Below are positions 35,981-47,605 of a DNA stretch of 64,000 bases, one piece after another. The notes beneath the pieces are model-generated. The model was not told where the DNA came from and did not search any database. It was given only the letters and a program-made list of their open reading frames with translations. Origin of the DNA: Metellina segmentata (Eukaryota > Arthropoda > Arachnida > Araneae > Tetragnathidae); the NCBI GenBank assembly GCA_947359465.1, contig OX375878.1, forward strand, positions 79,525,627 through 79,589,626. The letters are read 5' to 3'. Each line of letters starts with the position of its first letter. Position 1 is the first letter of the stretch. Made by a program: the position numbers and the translations under genes.

Positions 35981-38525
35981 TTTTCCACACAAACAAATGA
36001 CAGATCTTCTAACCGATTTAGCGGAAGAAATACAACGAATCTGCGTGTTCATACTCCGTTTATTTCATTCGGTTTGATGGCTGGAAGGAGCAAACTAATA
36101 ATAATGGAGTCTAGGGGCTGGTTGAGTTGGATTTTATGCCTTTTTGGCCATATTTGGTCAATCTGTGCCAAACAAGGTTAAGAAATGAAGATAAGCACAA
36201 GAAAAGTTTTTCTGTGATATTGAAGGGAGAAATATACCCAGGGATGAATAAAAACTGTAGTGCCGAGGTGTGCCAGTGTTTGCATTAATTTTTCTAAATG
36301 CGCCGAGGTGTGACAGTGTGTGCATTAATTTTTCTAAGTCTCTTCTGGTAGAAGAGAAATCAGGTCTGAAGGATATTGGAGCTGACAATTAATATTAATA
36401 TTTTTATAGAATGAGCTCCTGTGGTTGAAGGAGATGCTTTTTGTATGGTAACAAATAGCTATTTCCATCAGACCTAATTAATCTTGACGACACTAGTCTG
36501 AAAAATTTGAAACAACGTACAGAAACAAAAACAAAAAAACATCTGTTTGTGAAATTCGTCCAGAAACTGGTTAAAAACGAAAAATACAAAATATTAAATA
36601 TGTCCACATAAAAGTATAAAGAACTGAATGGTGGTATGAGAGTATGGTGCATCCCAACTACAATATCAAAAAAAAGGACACGTGGATTGACAAAGCTAGG
36701 CCATCCCAGGTCAAGAGGATAGTGTATCTCTGAAAACTTAAAACAATGAAAGATGACGGAATGTGTTTTAATGTGATATAATGCTTTAATGCAAGTCTGA
36801 ATATTTCTAAGCACTTAGAGAAAGGATAAAGAGTTTCTGGTGGTATTTTTTTTCCCTTAGAAAAATCGGTACACTTCCTAGAAGCTATGAATTCAAATGT
36901 ATCAGAACGCGCAGTGGGAGGAAACGGAAGCGTGACTTCCGAAGACGCTCTTTGTGGTAAAAAATTAGTGCAAACTAATGAACCAAACCGTAAATCTCGA
37001 AAAAAGTTTAATGAACTTAGACATTTTCTGTATATATTTAAACATCAGAAAAGATTTGTTTTCTAAAAAAACCAACTAGGTATGTATTTTAAAAATAATT
37101 ATTGAACAGGTTTTTTTTACAAGTTGTGTGTGTTAAAAAGTGTTGATTGTTTAGTGAAAGTCTTAAGAACTAAATACATACTGTAATTACAAAAGACCAA
37201 AAATAGTTAAATTATAAAAAATTCCACTTTTGGATAAGTGAAAAGTAAGAATTTTATGTTATACCATCTCTCAAATTATTCTGTGAATGCTTCAAAAACA
37301 TTAACTCTGTTTAAATGGTTCAGTGGTATTCTAAATGCTCTCTAAATAAACTTTTTCTAATCCACTATTCATCACAATGAAACTTTAAAATAGTATAAAA
37401 GTTAGTATATATATGTAAAAAAGTTTAATCGCTTCTTAATCAGGAGTAAGACTTTGTTCTTTAGTCATAGAAAACATATTAACTGAAGCAGAATACCTCA
37501 CAATAGTGACAAGGTCAAATGACATAAAATTTAGTAATCATATTTTTAAACTAAACAACAAGAAATTATCCTAGTTTTGAGTTTAATTTCCTTATTAGCC
37601 ATTTATTTACCTTTAACAAATAACAATTAAAATTCAGAATCTCGGATGATTTTTTTTGGGAATAGGGATTGGGCTTTGAGATCAAAACCACATGAGGTGG
37701 AAAAGGTTGCTTGCTCAAATAGATTATATTGTGTGATGTCAGAAAGAAAAGAAAATTAAATAATTTCACAGACTGAGTTATTGGGCTTTCGAATTCAAAT
37801 ACTTTTACCATTAAAATATTTCAGAAATTAAAATTTTAGTATGAGAATTGTTTTAAATGAATGCGAGCAAGCCAGACAGTCTACGATGATTTCAGGTCTG
37901 CTGTCCAAATGCTCTCGAATAATTACCTATCGAGGTTCCCTTAAAATGCCGCCAACCGCCGTTTTGCCAATGATTGGAGTTTAATTTAATTATTGTAAAC
38001 CAATCAACTATCTCATATCAATTAGTAATGCATTCTGTAGAATTTCTACAGACGAAGTACTGCAATTGTATTAAAGAAACAAGTCACATGACGCTCAGAA
38101 TACGTCCAGTTAAAACGTATATCGCAGAAACACAAGAGACACCCCCTTTTTTTTTTCCTTGACAGAAAACATCTCTCATAGCAGATAAATATTTCAAAAA
38201 TACCATGAAACAATCGAGGTGGAGCCTAATTCACAATGACACCACACATAGAATCCGTAAGAGAGAGAAAGACTATGATTTACAACTGGACGTAAAAAAA
38301 TCAGGGGTCCTGATCCTCCACCACACTCAAAAGAAGGCCGAACAATGTCACTGCATATGACTCATATCGCACCAAGTAAGCATTTCTTTAGAACTGAAAG
38401 AAGAAATTACAATACCTCGTCTTCTTTTACTCAAATGAAAACTAGGGATCCTGTTACCTTGTTTCTTTCCAACCGGGATGTACCCAAATTTGCCAAACAG
38501 TCTCGAAAGAGCGGAAGTTACTCAC

Positions 38526-38699
38526 CTGTCTCCTGTGCGTATCATATGCACACGTCTAGACTTCCCCACAGGTTTGCCGGACCTCTCCCACCGCACATCC
38601 GGCCTCGGATAGCCGTCCACTCTGCATTCCAGGACGCGCAGTTGGTTCTCGTCACGGACCTCAAGAGGCTGGACGAAGAGAGGAGCACTTGCTCGGAGA
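38526..38699 (-). CDS. MYLK: Kinase gene exon 3: first half of Ig domain 1
   Basis: 174-bp exon, acceptor ttcttttcccttcag, donor GACAG|gtgagt, phase 2 in and phase 2 out. It encodes residues 10-68: a short basic leader (SLRAS) and APLFVQPLEVRDENQLRVLE with the B-strand cysteine C35, then VDGYPRPDVRWERSGKPVG with the C-strand tryptophan W47, and the C'-D region KSRRVHMIRTGDR. These are the standard landmarks of an intracellular I-set Ig domain as in MYLK, palladin and titin. The exon is GC-rich relative to its introns. Confidence 0.9.
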
Positions 38700-41600
38700 C
38701 TGAAGGGAAAAGAAAGGTCTCGTTGTTCAACAAAATAGCAATAATTAGGATGTAAATGACACAAGGCACACACAATTTCAATGGGTTCCCGATTAGCTTT
38801 ATTAACAGTTGAAGTGCATCAGCAATTGTTAGCATTCAATTATAAACCAGGTCTGCACATACTTTATCACGCGCACTACCACATTTCTGAAGGTGCTGGT
38901 AGAATCTTGGGTAGAGGGCAAAGTCAGATCCATGGAAATTGGGGGGCGTTGAGGATAAAGAATGGGTAGTTGCTAAAAAATGTGTCGCCTAAATACTTAA
39001 GTAAACACTTATCCACTTGATCTTACAGACTACTTACATTCCTGATCTATAATTCTGATCTTAATTACTGATCTTACATTCACTATTTGTCGCGACGTTG
39101 CGTGGTGATCCTAGCCTAATTTACCTTGGAGATGACCCTCTATTAACTTTTTGGACTTTCAGAATATCTGTACGATTGTATCAAATAACTGTAGATAGAT
39201 TTTTTCGTTGCATATATGGAGACAAACACTTATTATAAAAAAGACATTTACTAAGTGAACTAAAGGCGATACAAAATTATAAAGAACTTCCATCAAACAA
39301 CTTTATTACTTTGTTACCGGGTCTCAATTTCTTCTAAATTCCAAATTCAATTTTTATCGCCTCGTTTTTTCGCGTCATAATAAAAAATACACTCACATTA
39401 TTATCATTTGTGCTTGTGTATTTAATGTAATACATTAATTCTCAGATTAGCTTGAACCCGCTCGCACTATTGACGAACTTTCATTGGTTCTTTAAGCAAC
39501 GCAGTGAAAAGCTAGTTTTCAAATTTATCCGGCTACTAAATTTTCAAATTAGTTTTCAAAGTTATAAGATAGTGAAGAAAAAACTATTTAGAGAAAATAT
39601 GAATGTAATGCTATTGAATAACAATAAAGCTAAGATTTTTAAGCGAGAATTTCAATTTATAATCTTTTTACAAGAAACAAAACTTTATTAACTAATTTTT
39701 ATTGTTGCTTTATTTTTGTAACAATGTTTATAGACTTTTTGTATTAAATGCCATTTTTTACATTTATACTATAAAGCATTTGCCTAAGAACTGTAAAAAT
39801 AAACGCATAACTACTTTTGTAATTCTAGCAGAATTACCCGGCGTTACTCGGATTGAACTGGTTAACTAACTTCCGTTTTCGTTAGAAAATTGTAATTCCT
39901 ATTCATCTCATGTAAAATCTACCTATTCTTAGTTACCCAATTTCACAAAGGTAAATAAATGTCAAACTTACCATTTTACATTTTCTGTTGAATTTAAATT
40001 TTTAGTAAGTAAAAGGTTTGAGTGTGTGTGCCAATGTTACCCAAAATGTATAGCACAATTGAAAGCATGCATATAAATGCCTTGTATGTCATTTGAAAAC
40101 AAAAGCGTTTCCCAAATCATCATTATAATAATACAAAATGTTTGTAAAGAAATATTAAACAACTACTTATACCTTGATTACAGATATTCAATGAAAAAAA
40201 TTGAATTGAAAATCCAAAATTTTCTTAAAACGAAGAGTATTAGAAAAATACTTTGAACGAAAAGCAATGAATATATTCGTTTCATCACTACAAAAGGATT
40301 CCTCTAATAATTTTTTCATAAAGCAAACGATTAATAACGATTGTTTCAAACTAATTCAGTTGCGCATGCAATAAGTCATTTTTGTAACTCTAAGGTTTCC
40401 ATATCAGTCCTAGTAAATTTCAAAGGTTTATTGCCTATATATTTTATTTGTAATGTTTTATTCTCTATCTATATCGTCTGTCTCAAATACTCAGAGTTCT
40501 TATATTTGGCAAAGAAAAAATACGACTCACGCACAATAAAATGTATTAGACTTTGAATTCCGTAAATATAATTTTTGGAAAAATAATTTTTTAAGTAGTA
40601 TTGGTAAAACTATCCAGTAGCAATGCTCCATATACATTCCAGCTTCTTCAAAACTGCCATAAATTATGGTTGATGTAACTTTCTAAAACTTTAGGAAATT
40701 CACAAAAATAATAACCAAAATGAATCTATTGAAAATGAAAGTGTTGGTGGATCAGGGCGTCATCAGGGAGGAGCCTGACTCATACCATATTGTGTTGTAT
40801 GAGTCAGGCTCCTCCCTGATGACGCCTTGGTCCACCAACACTTTCATTTTCAATAAATTCCTTTTTGTTTTTATTTTTTGAATATCCTCTTGTTTTAGAA
40901 ATTATATTGCTTACCATGCTATGTCTGCAGTTTTCAGCGCGCTTGCATGGTTAGTTTTAACTTACACTTTCACTTTTGTTTTCTGGTTGAATACCCCTGT
41001 TTTTTATTTTGCTCTTTTGTTAATTTGCGTATTTGAATGATATAAATATTTACCTGTCAGAGATAGCTGCAGCTCTAGCGCACTCCTCTGTCAGTATTAT
41101 ATATTTTTATTATTTTGAATTAATGATTGTTTTTATTGTTTTGGTTTGCTACATATATGAGCATAAAACTGTAAATATGTAGACAAAGGAAATTAAAATA
41201 ATATATCCACTAAATTAAAATATGATTTCTAAAAATTTAGAACACTGAATTAAAATTAGTTCAATAAGTTTTCTACTTAAACAAACACACAGACATAAAA
41301 AATTATGTAAAATGGAAAGACAGAAAGACAAACCAAAGCAACTAAGTTCAGTCATCAAATAAATGCACGTATTCACATTATGCACAGTTTCATGAAAATA
41401 AACCCAACCGTGTACGCTTGTAGTACGGCACGTATGCAGACATCAAAAGCACAAAACATCAATCTTTCATTAGAAGGGCCCCAAACGTACAAAAACTTGA
41501 AATGTATCGAAAATATTCAATGCACAAATGCTCCAATTTTATTTACATAGATAAAAATATACTTTTTAACGCAAAGTATGGATTAAAAATATCATTATAT

Positions 41601-41772
41601 TTACATATAATAGTTCTAACATACTAAAAAAAATGTTGATATTTAGGTGAGGTGTCTTGTTTTGTAAGGACAGTCTTGTGTATTGATGCTTTGATATACA
41701 CGAAATAAATCTAATCGACATAACACCGAACATCAAAATTCTTTCACCTACATATTCAAAAACATTACTTAC
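38700..41772 (-). other. Intron, 3073 bp, with long hairpin
   Basis: Contains the near-perfect 139-bp inverted repeat at 40722-40860. Otherwise AT-rich, with no recognised gene. Confidence 0.7.
40722..40860. repeat. Near-perfect hairpin: 64-bp arms, 11-nt loop
   Basis: The left arm 40722-40785 and right arm 40797-40860 are reverse complements at 61 of 64 positions, around the loop catattgtgtt. The core word is aggctcctccctgatgacgc on the right arm. Of the three differences, two would be G-U wobbles in a plus-strand transcript, leaving one true mismatch. No obvious target duplication flanks the arms. It lies inside an intron of the kinase gene. It may be a MITE or a hairpin RNA precursor. Confidence 0.95.
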
Positions 41773-41808
41773 CTTCGGCGGGTTGTTTTGCCCAAAGACA
41801 TGTTTAGT
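41773..41808 (-). CDS. MYLK: Kinase gene exon 2: microexon with start codon
   Basis: A 36-bp exon with strong sites on both sides (acceptor tatttttttttacag, donor CCGAAG|gtaagt). It carries an ATG at 41801 in good context (AAAC before ATG) followed by MSLGKTTRR, giving an N-terminus that joins exon 3 in phase 2. Coding bases are 41773-41801. Other upstream frames hit stops after joining, and in the frame used no ATG precedes it in the candidate first exon. A short basic N-terminus directly before the first Ig suggests an internal-promoter short isoform; whether longer isoforms start further upstream cannot be seen. Confidence 0.75.
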
Positions 41809-43554
41809 CTGTAAAAAAAAATATATTAGTTTTATCTAAAAAATTTTATGCAGCTTTAAGGGATAATTAAGTTCTAATAAACCTATTTTCTTTAAGGAAC
41901 AGAAAAGAAAAATATAAAGTTTATCTCTCTTCATTTACATATTTATCTCCTTTGTATACTTTTCATTAGTTGCATTTCTACTGATCTAATAACATTTCAT
42001 AAATAGGGCATATAAACGTCTCTAAACATAACTACAGTTTGAATTAAAATAAAAATGTATAAAAATAAGTATGAAAAGCAAAAAAAGGAAATTTATGTTT
42101 ATAACACTTTAAATGAAAATATTTATTATTGGTGTACCTTTAACCCTTTTAGGTTGGATGGAATATATATAGCGCCTAGCGCCATGGAAAGGGTATGCTA
42201 GGTATTTTAAAGCTTCTAGGAATATGAATATTTTTTCATTTCTATATAAGGAGTGCTCTAGATGGACAGTGATATATGCTTTTCTCATTTTCTTTTAAAT
42301 TAAAAGTCCAAACTTTTGTTTTGAGATAGTCTTCATTCAGAAACTTTTGCCCCCAAAGTTATCAAAACATTCTTCAAAAGGATAATGCAGGAATATCTCA
42401 ATTTTACGTGAAAATCAAGTTTTATAATTTTTTTCCATGAAACTAGAGTTACATTTTTTTACATTTTTGATCTTACAAAAATTACACGAGAAATAATACA
42501 AAAGTATCAGCTATGTAAAAAAAATGTTAAAGGAGAAATATATTTCCAAATACGTAGTAAAGATTATAATGGTGAACTACAGTTTCTAATTATATATGAT
42601 TGATACCTTCTTGTCCACATTTTTTACATCGAATAAGCATCATGGTTTCTGCTTAATCTTGACAACTAGCCAAACTTTTTTGAGACACTGCCCTCAATTG
42701 TTTAATCTACTCTCAAACAGCTTCTTTAAATCGATTGCGATTATTCTATCAATAGATTTATTCATCGCGCTGCCATGCGCTACTTTTTTAAAGACATCTG
42801 ACAAATCATAACCAAACAAATGCGTTGTTAAATTTTACTGAGAGCAAATAAAAGAGTTTGGTTAAATATTCTAGATGTAACTAAAACCTACTAATTTGGA
42901 ATTGTTGTTTATTTTTTCATCTATGACATAAATCAGTTCTACCCATTATGTTTAATTACAAAACTTTAATGGTCGAGTAATGGGCTTTCTCAGTTTCTCT
43001 CATCTGAACAAGATTTTAAGAGAAAACCAGAGTCGCAATAGTCAAAAATATGCCAACAAATTCTTTTTAAATTGTTTAAAAAGTTTAATGCATCGCTCTT
43101 CTCTTGGTCCCGTTTCTCGTATTCTTCAGAACGAGTATGGTGAATTATTGTAGTTTAATTTCAATTTTGGAGCTTAAAACAGTATATTTATTATGGATGC
43201 TTCTGCTGAGAGATATTTTACAGAAAACTTATGTAATATTAATCAGAGTAAAAAAATACACTTTCGATTAACTATTTATGAAATTATTCTGGATAGAGCA
43301 TGTTCGCAATATCGTAGATACTGATAGGTTTTGCTAACGGGTTGTGTCATGTGAAATGCAGTTTTCTATATAAATAGCGTCGTCAATAGCCAGGTGGTGT
43401 ATATACAGTTCGATGCTAGTTAAAATACCTACCTATATATAAATAGTATTAATATTGATAGTTTTTTTCTGCAATTCCACTAATAATATTTCACGGCTTT
43501 TATTTATATAATACAGTACTTTTGCTTTTTACGAGAACGTAAAACACCAATGGG

Positions 43555-43820
43555 GCCGACCAACCGGTATAGTGGTTAAGGTGTTAGCCTCTAGATCGGA
43601 AGGTCCCCGGTTCGAATCCGGGTTCGGGCATGGATGTTTGTAAGCGTACACCAGCTCAGGTGTTGCTTCGTCATCTGAACATGGTGCAAAATTACGAAGT
43701 AATTGTTAGGAGCAATGATGGTCCTCCCACTGGGTGCTCCTTCACAAGTGGCCATCACTTCCGGCCTTGTAGTGGCCAATGACTTCGGTCAAATGTGCCC
43801 GCCATTAGAAAAAAAAAACC
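43555..43820 (+). repeat. tRNA-derived SINE, family A, intact head
   Basis: The head shows a polymerase III A-box-like TATAGTGGTTAAGG and a perfect B box GGTTCGAATCC flanked by a 5-bp stem (CCCGG/CCGGG). It is followed by catggatgtttgtaagcg, cagctcaggtgttgcttcgt and an A-rich end at ~43808-43818. The body is shorter than in the 29270 copy and its last ~110 bp differ. Anticodon-arm pairing is poor, so it is a SINE and not a functional tRNA gene. Confidence 0.8.
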
Positions 43821-45261
43821 ACCTAGATGCCTCTATTAAATTAAGTGACAATTAACTTTCCCTTAGAACTAAAATCGTCTAAATCAGTATTTTATCGCAC
43901 CCCGTCAAGAAAAGTGACACAAGTAAAAAAAAATAAAAATGTTGATGTTGTCATTGAAAAATATGTATGAGGTGCCCCAGCGTGTTATATTGCTCTTCTT
44001 TAGAATATATAATAGAAGCTACCACCATAAATACTTACCTAACATTTAAAAGAAGCTTATACTATTTCAATATAAGTTTTATAGTATCCATTAAGTTGAT
44101 GTTTCTCAAATGCAGCAATTTTGAGTTTTGTCACTTTTCTTGCCGTGGTACGATATTCACAGCTCTCAGAGATTATTGGTCACGTTTTATGAATGGATAT
44201 TTAAACCAACCAATAAGCTTTAAACTGTTGTTTATACTTTTTTTAATTGGTTCACCGCCTCATTTGATTAGAATGAGCTGAAGAGAATCGAGATCAAAAA
44301 ACAAAATTATCCCCCTCGCAATTGATGTTTTAGTAGAACTAAATTTTAGATAGCCCTGTTCGAATCTTAAGTTTCGGCAGGTACAACTGTAAATTAGATT
44401 ACACCCTGAATCAATTATTACCTCATTAATTAAACTCATTTAAACGTTTGTTAGACTCAATGACAAGGCACCCGCATAGAGAATCGAAGGTAATAGCATT
44501 GCTCGTTTAACACGGCCCGCCTAAACTACATGTTCCCAAACAAAATATGATTCCCTTATTCAGAGTTGGCGGTTGTCAATTTGTGCTAAGGTCTGAGTAT
44601 CATCAACTTTAAATCAATGTTATCTCTTTCACGAGTTCATAGAAATTCTTTTCCAACACATTTTGACTGTTTATTCTATCGAAACAAACAATTAAAATAT
44701 AAATTCAAATTTATTGGTTACTATATTCAAACATGCATCCAATTATTTTGTTTAGTTGTATGATTGACAGAATTAGTAAAAGTTTCAAAACTGCGTTAAT
44801 TGTATTATATGATTTTCAGTTTTATGGCGTAAGGACCAAATCCGAAAAAACTGCGTATCTTATTTAAAAAAAAAAAAAAAAAAAAAGACTTAAGAACAAT
44901 CGCAATGAAGAAAAGAAAATAACATTCGAATATAAATATACCTTTGTAAAAGAAAGGAACCTCTTAGGAAGGCAGCTCGGATATCACATCCTGTAACCGT
45001 CACTTCGTTTCAGATTGAAAGCTAATACATTCGTTGATTTCATTAGCAATGAACTTGCCATTTCCTTTTCATGTGCTTCTAGAATTTCTCAATGTCGGTA
45101 AACCTGAAATTTAATCAGAAACGTTTTTTTATGATGTAGTGCTTTGGCATAAAAAACATACATTTAAAACCCTATTTTGTAGCTCCTATTATTTTCATCG
45201 ATTCAAACCATTTTTTTTATATTCTTCACCTTAACACAAAGTGTTTTCGTATTTAGTAATG

Positions 45262-45350
45262 AAGCCGATCAATCGGGTTGGAGATCAGGATTCTGGGTTC
45301 CTGGTTCAAATCCAGGGGAAGTCGTGGACAATTGCAATCTGTTGGCAATG
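45262..45350 (+). repeat. Possible SINE head fragment
   Basis: A tRNA-like stretch with agccgatcaatcgggttgg and the B-box-like GGTTCAAATCC inside a CCTGG/CCAGG stem. Body sequence of family A does not follow clearly. Confidence 0.4.
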
Positions 45351-45513
45351 TTATGGGAAAAAAGGAAACTACGGTCACACAACTATAATTTTTTGAAACT
45401 TTTCATGTTCCTAAATATATCATCATGTAATTTTTCATCATGTAATATTTCATGTAATATCATCATGTAAATTTTCATGTTCCTAAATAAACATGACACA
45501 TTTATTATTTATT

Positions 45514-45723
45514 TTCGTTTCGGTGGAGTGGTCGTTCACGGTAAGACGTTTGTCGCCAGCTAATTTTTGTCACCAAATCAAGATGGCGGCCGAATTCCGT
45601 AACAGCAGATAGGGTTGTCATAACAAAAACGGCAGATGTGAAGAAAATCCGCAAAAGGTGGAGGTTACCATATTTGGCGACAAATCGCCTTCTTACCGTG
45701 AACGACCACTCCACCTTCGTTTC
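45514..45723. mobile_element. hAT-type MITE, 194 bp, perfect 8-bp target duplication
   Basis: Element 45522-45715 starts GGTGGAGTGGTCGTTCACGG and ends with its reverse complement; the first 25 bp are a perfect inverted repeat. It is flanked by TTCGTTTC on both sides (45514-45521 and 45716-45723), an 8-bp duplication diagnostic of the hAT superfamily. A perfect target duplication and termini argue for recent insertion. Its interior carries AAGATGGCGGC at 45580-45590, matching the YY1 consensus. No coding capacity. Confidence 0.92.
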
Positions 45724-46844
45724 ATATACCGACATTTTTTCCTCGGATGTACCACCACACATGCCTCCTAAAAATTAAATCCTTCATATATTCTTTTGTT
45801 TCATCTTTCTCAACTTTCTTCTAAAAAAATATTTGCTCACGTGTTCGTTATAAATCTAATATTTTACAGCGCAAATTAAATATTTGTTTTCAAACCACAG
45901 TTTAACAAAATTCCTACTCGCATTTTGTATCGATATAAATCCAGTTTAAAAGTATATTTTCTGTTTCCAAATTTGATTTCCTTTCAGAATAAAGTGATGC
46001 TCGATCTAAAGTCGCCAAAGAAATACAAACGAAGCCTTTATTTTGGGACACGTATTTAGAGAACGACAGCTTCTTCTTCTTCAGCTGTTTTGTTAAAGAG
46101 TAAAAAAAAAAATTCTGCCATCAGTTGCAGAAAAATATTTACTGCTTTCCACACTTCAGATCAATTTTTACTTCGAGCAACCTGCCAGCCAAAATATGTT
46201 CACCTATGATGCAACTCTATATAGGCGGAACTCTCGTGGACAGCTGCAATTATCTTGAGGCCTCAACAAAGGGCTGAAATTAGGTATCAGAAAAGCCCAC
46301 GCATTGAACATATTTCTTTCTTGTGCTTCTAAACGTGTAAATATTCTCAAAAAGCAAATGCTGCGTTTATAAATTATCAACCAACTAATATAATTTGTAT
46401 CGACCTAAATAATGTTTAGGCTTTAACAACCGAAGGATGAATCAAAATGAAGGAATTTTAAGATGTATTAAACTAACTAAAGATGGCAAACTAAAAGCAG
46501 TTTACAAAGTGTTCTTCGTCCAGAAAAACTTCTTAGTTTGCGTTGAGCATTCACAGCACTCTAACCACACATGTTTTCTCTTAAGATTGTTTAGATTTCC
46601 TTTAACAAACACACACACAGTATATGGTTACTGATATCAAATACATTTTTGTGAAAACAAGCAATACAGAAAAAATAATGACAAATAAACAAGCAAAAGA
46701 GAGAGAAAATATAAATACAAAAATATAAACCAAAGAAATAAAAAGTATCTCCCATATAACGTTGTTCTTTCTACATAGATATCATTGCAAGTAGGAATCA
46801 CGAGGGCTTAGTCTTTAAATGTATATTTGTGAGCTGCCACAAAA

Positions 46845-47065
46845 AAAAATGGCGTGCTATATATTCTTGGCGTAGCATTTGTCTGCCACCGAGTAACTCA
46901 AGAGTTTAAATCAAGTCTTTCAATCAACGCGTGGATGTCAGTGATTGCGCTTGTTAAGAGTAGTGGCGGCTCAATCTTTGGGTGATCATTCACAAGTTGC
47001 CGTCATTTTGTCCCTTGTGCTGAAGGCCGAGTGGTCAGTGTCCGTGCTTAAAAAGTATTCTTGGT
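46845..47065 (+). repeat. Degenerate SINE, family A
   Basis: Recognisable words are caacgcgtggatgt and, after a gap, tgggtgatcattcacaagtt with cccttgtgctgaaggcc, paralleling the 3' half of the copy at 43555. The head near 46890-46920 is decayed. Confidence 0.45.
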
Positions 47066-47144
47066 GTTTGGTCGTTTGGGTCAGCACATGGTCCAAATTT
47101 AAACAAGTTGTGTATATCTAAATAGTAACTAGTCTCTTGACCAT

Positions 47145-47225
47145 ATTTCGGGATTGATCCCGGACCGTCGCCAATAGCCCGATCTGGTTACTCCAGTGCG
47201 AGGTTGATTAACCACCTACCTTTTG
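47145..47225 (+). repeat. SINE family A 3' fragment
   Basis: Reads cgggattgatcccggaccgt, cgccaatagcccgatc and ends near accacctacc, matching the tail side of the family in plus orientation. Confidence 0.6.
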
Positions 47226-47279
47226 TATACTATTTCTACAAGGTAGAGACTACAAGGATTAAAAACCAAATTCATGATG

Positions 47280-47605
47280 GTGAGGTATAGGTAGGTTGGT
47301 ATTTTAATTAACATCGCTCTGGAGCAACACAACGTGTTATGGACAACGGTTCGGGAGTAAAGGGAAAGGTTTGAGGATAAGTACACGTAAATTTAAACCA
47401 CTGTCAGATGACCGTCACACTTAGCTGGTACCCCACTCTTCACACTTCAACACCATGCCAACGTGAGGACATTTGAGGCCACAACAGATTTATTTTTTCA
47501 CCAGCTCCCTCTGTTCACACCGTTTTTTGGTTGGATTCGAACTCGCAACCTTCCGCTTGTTAATCTGTTACTCTTCCAACCGGGATACAGCGGCCCGATG
47601 AAGGT
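47280..47605 (-). repeat. Full-length SINE, family A
   Basis: Tail side at left (ggtaggttggtattttaatt, gagcaacacaacgtgttatg), body words cagatgaccgtcacacttag and gtgaggacatttgaggccac, and head at right with a B box reading GAGTTCGAATCC on the minus strand. Close to the length of the 29270 copy, with scattered substitutions. Confidence 0.75.

Larger units (their letters stand above)
30440..38525 (-). other. Intron, 8086 bp, splitting Ig domain 1
   Basis: Holds the mariner relic at ~34.84-35.16 kb and a GTGCAC-rich repeat at ~35.85-35.98 kb. The rest is AT-rich with no exon required by phase. A 136-residue minus-strand open frame at 36404-36814 and others show no domain similarity I recognise. 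Confidence 0.65.

Noticed and set aside
36404..36814. 136-residue minus-strand open frame
   Set aside because: Phe/Ile/Leu-rich sequence typical of AT-rich intron; no domain and no splice need.
38345..38755. 136-residue plus-strand open frame
   Set aside because: Antisense shadow of the Ig domain 1 exon, which has full splice and domain support on the minus strand.
38542..38835. Alternative minus-strand frame over the Ig exon
   Set aside because: Runs through the splice acceptor into the intron and lacks the Ig motifs seen in the other frame.
43555..43630. tRNA gene with intact B box
   Set aside because: Acceptor and anticodon stems do not pair well and the segment continues into a SINE body with repeat copies elsewhere.
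44866..44886. Poly(A) run as a retrocopy tail
   Set aside because: No upstream processed-gene sequence or target duplication was recognised; treated as a simple A-run.
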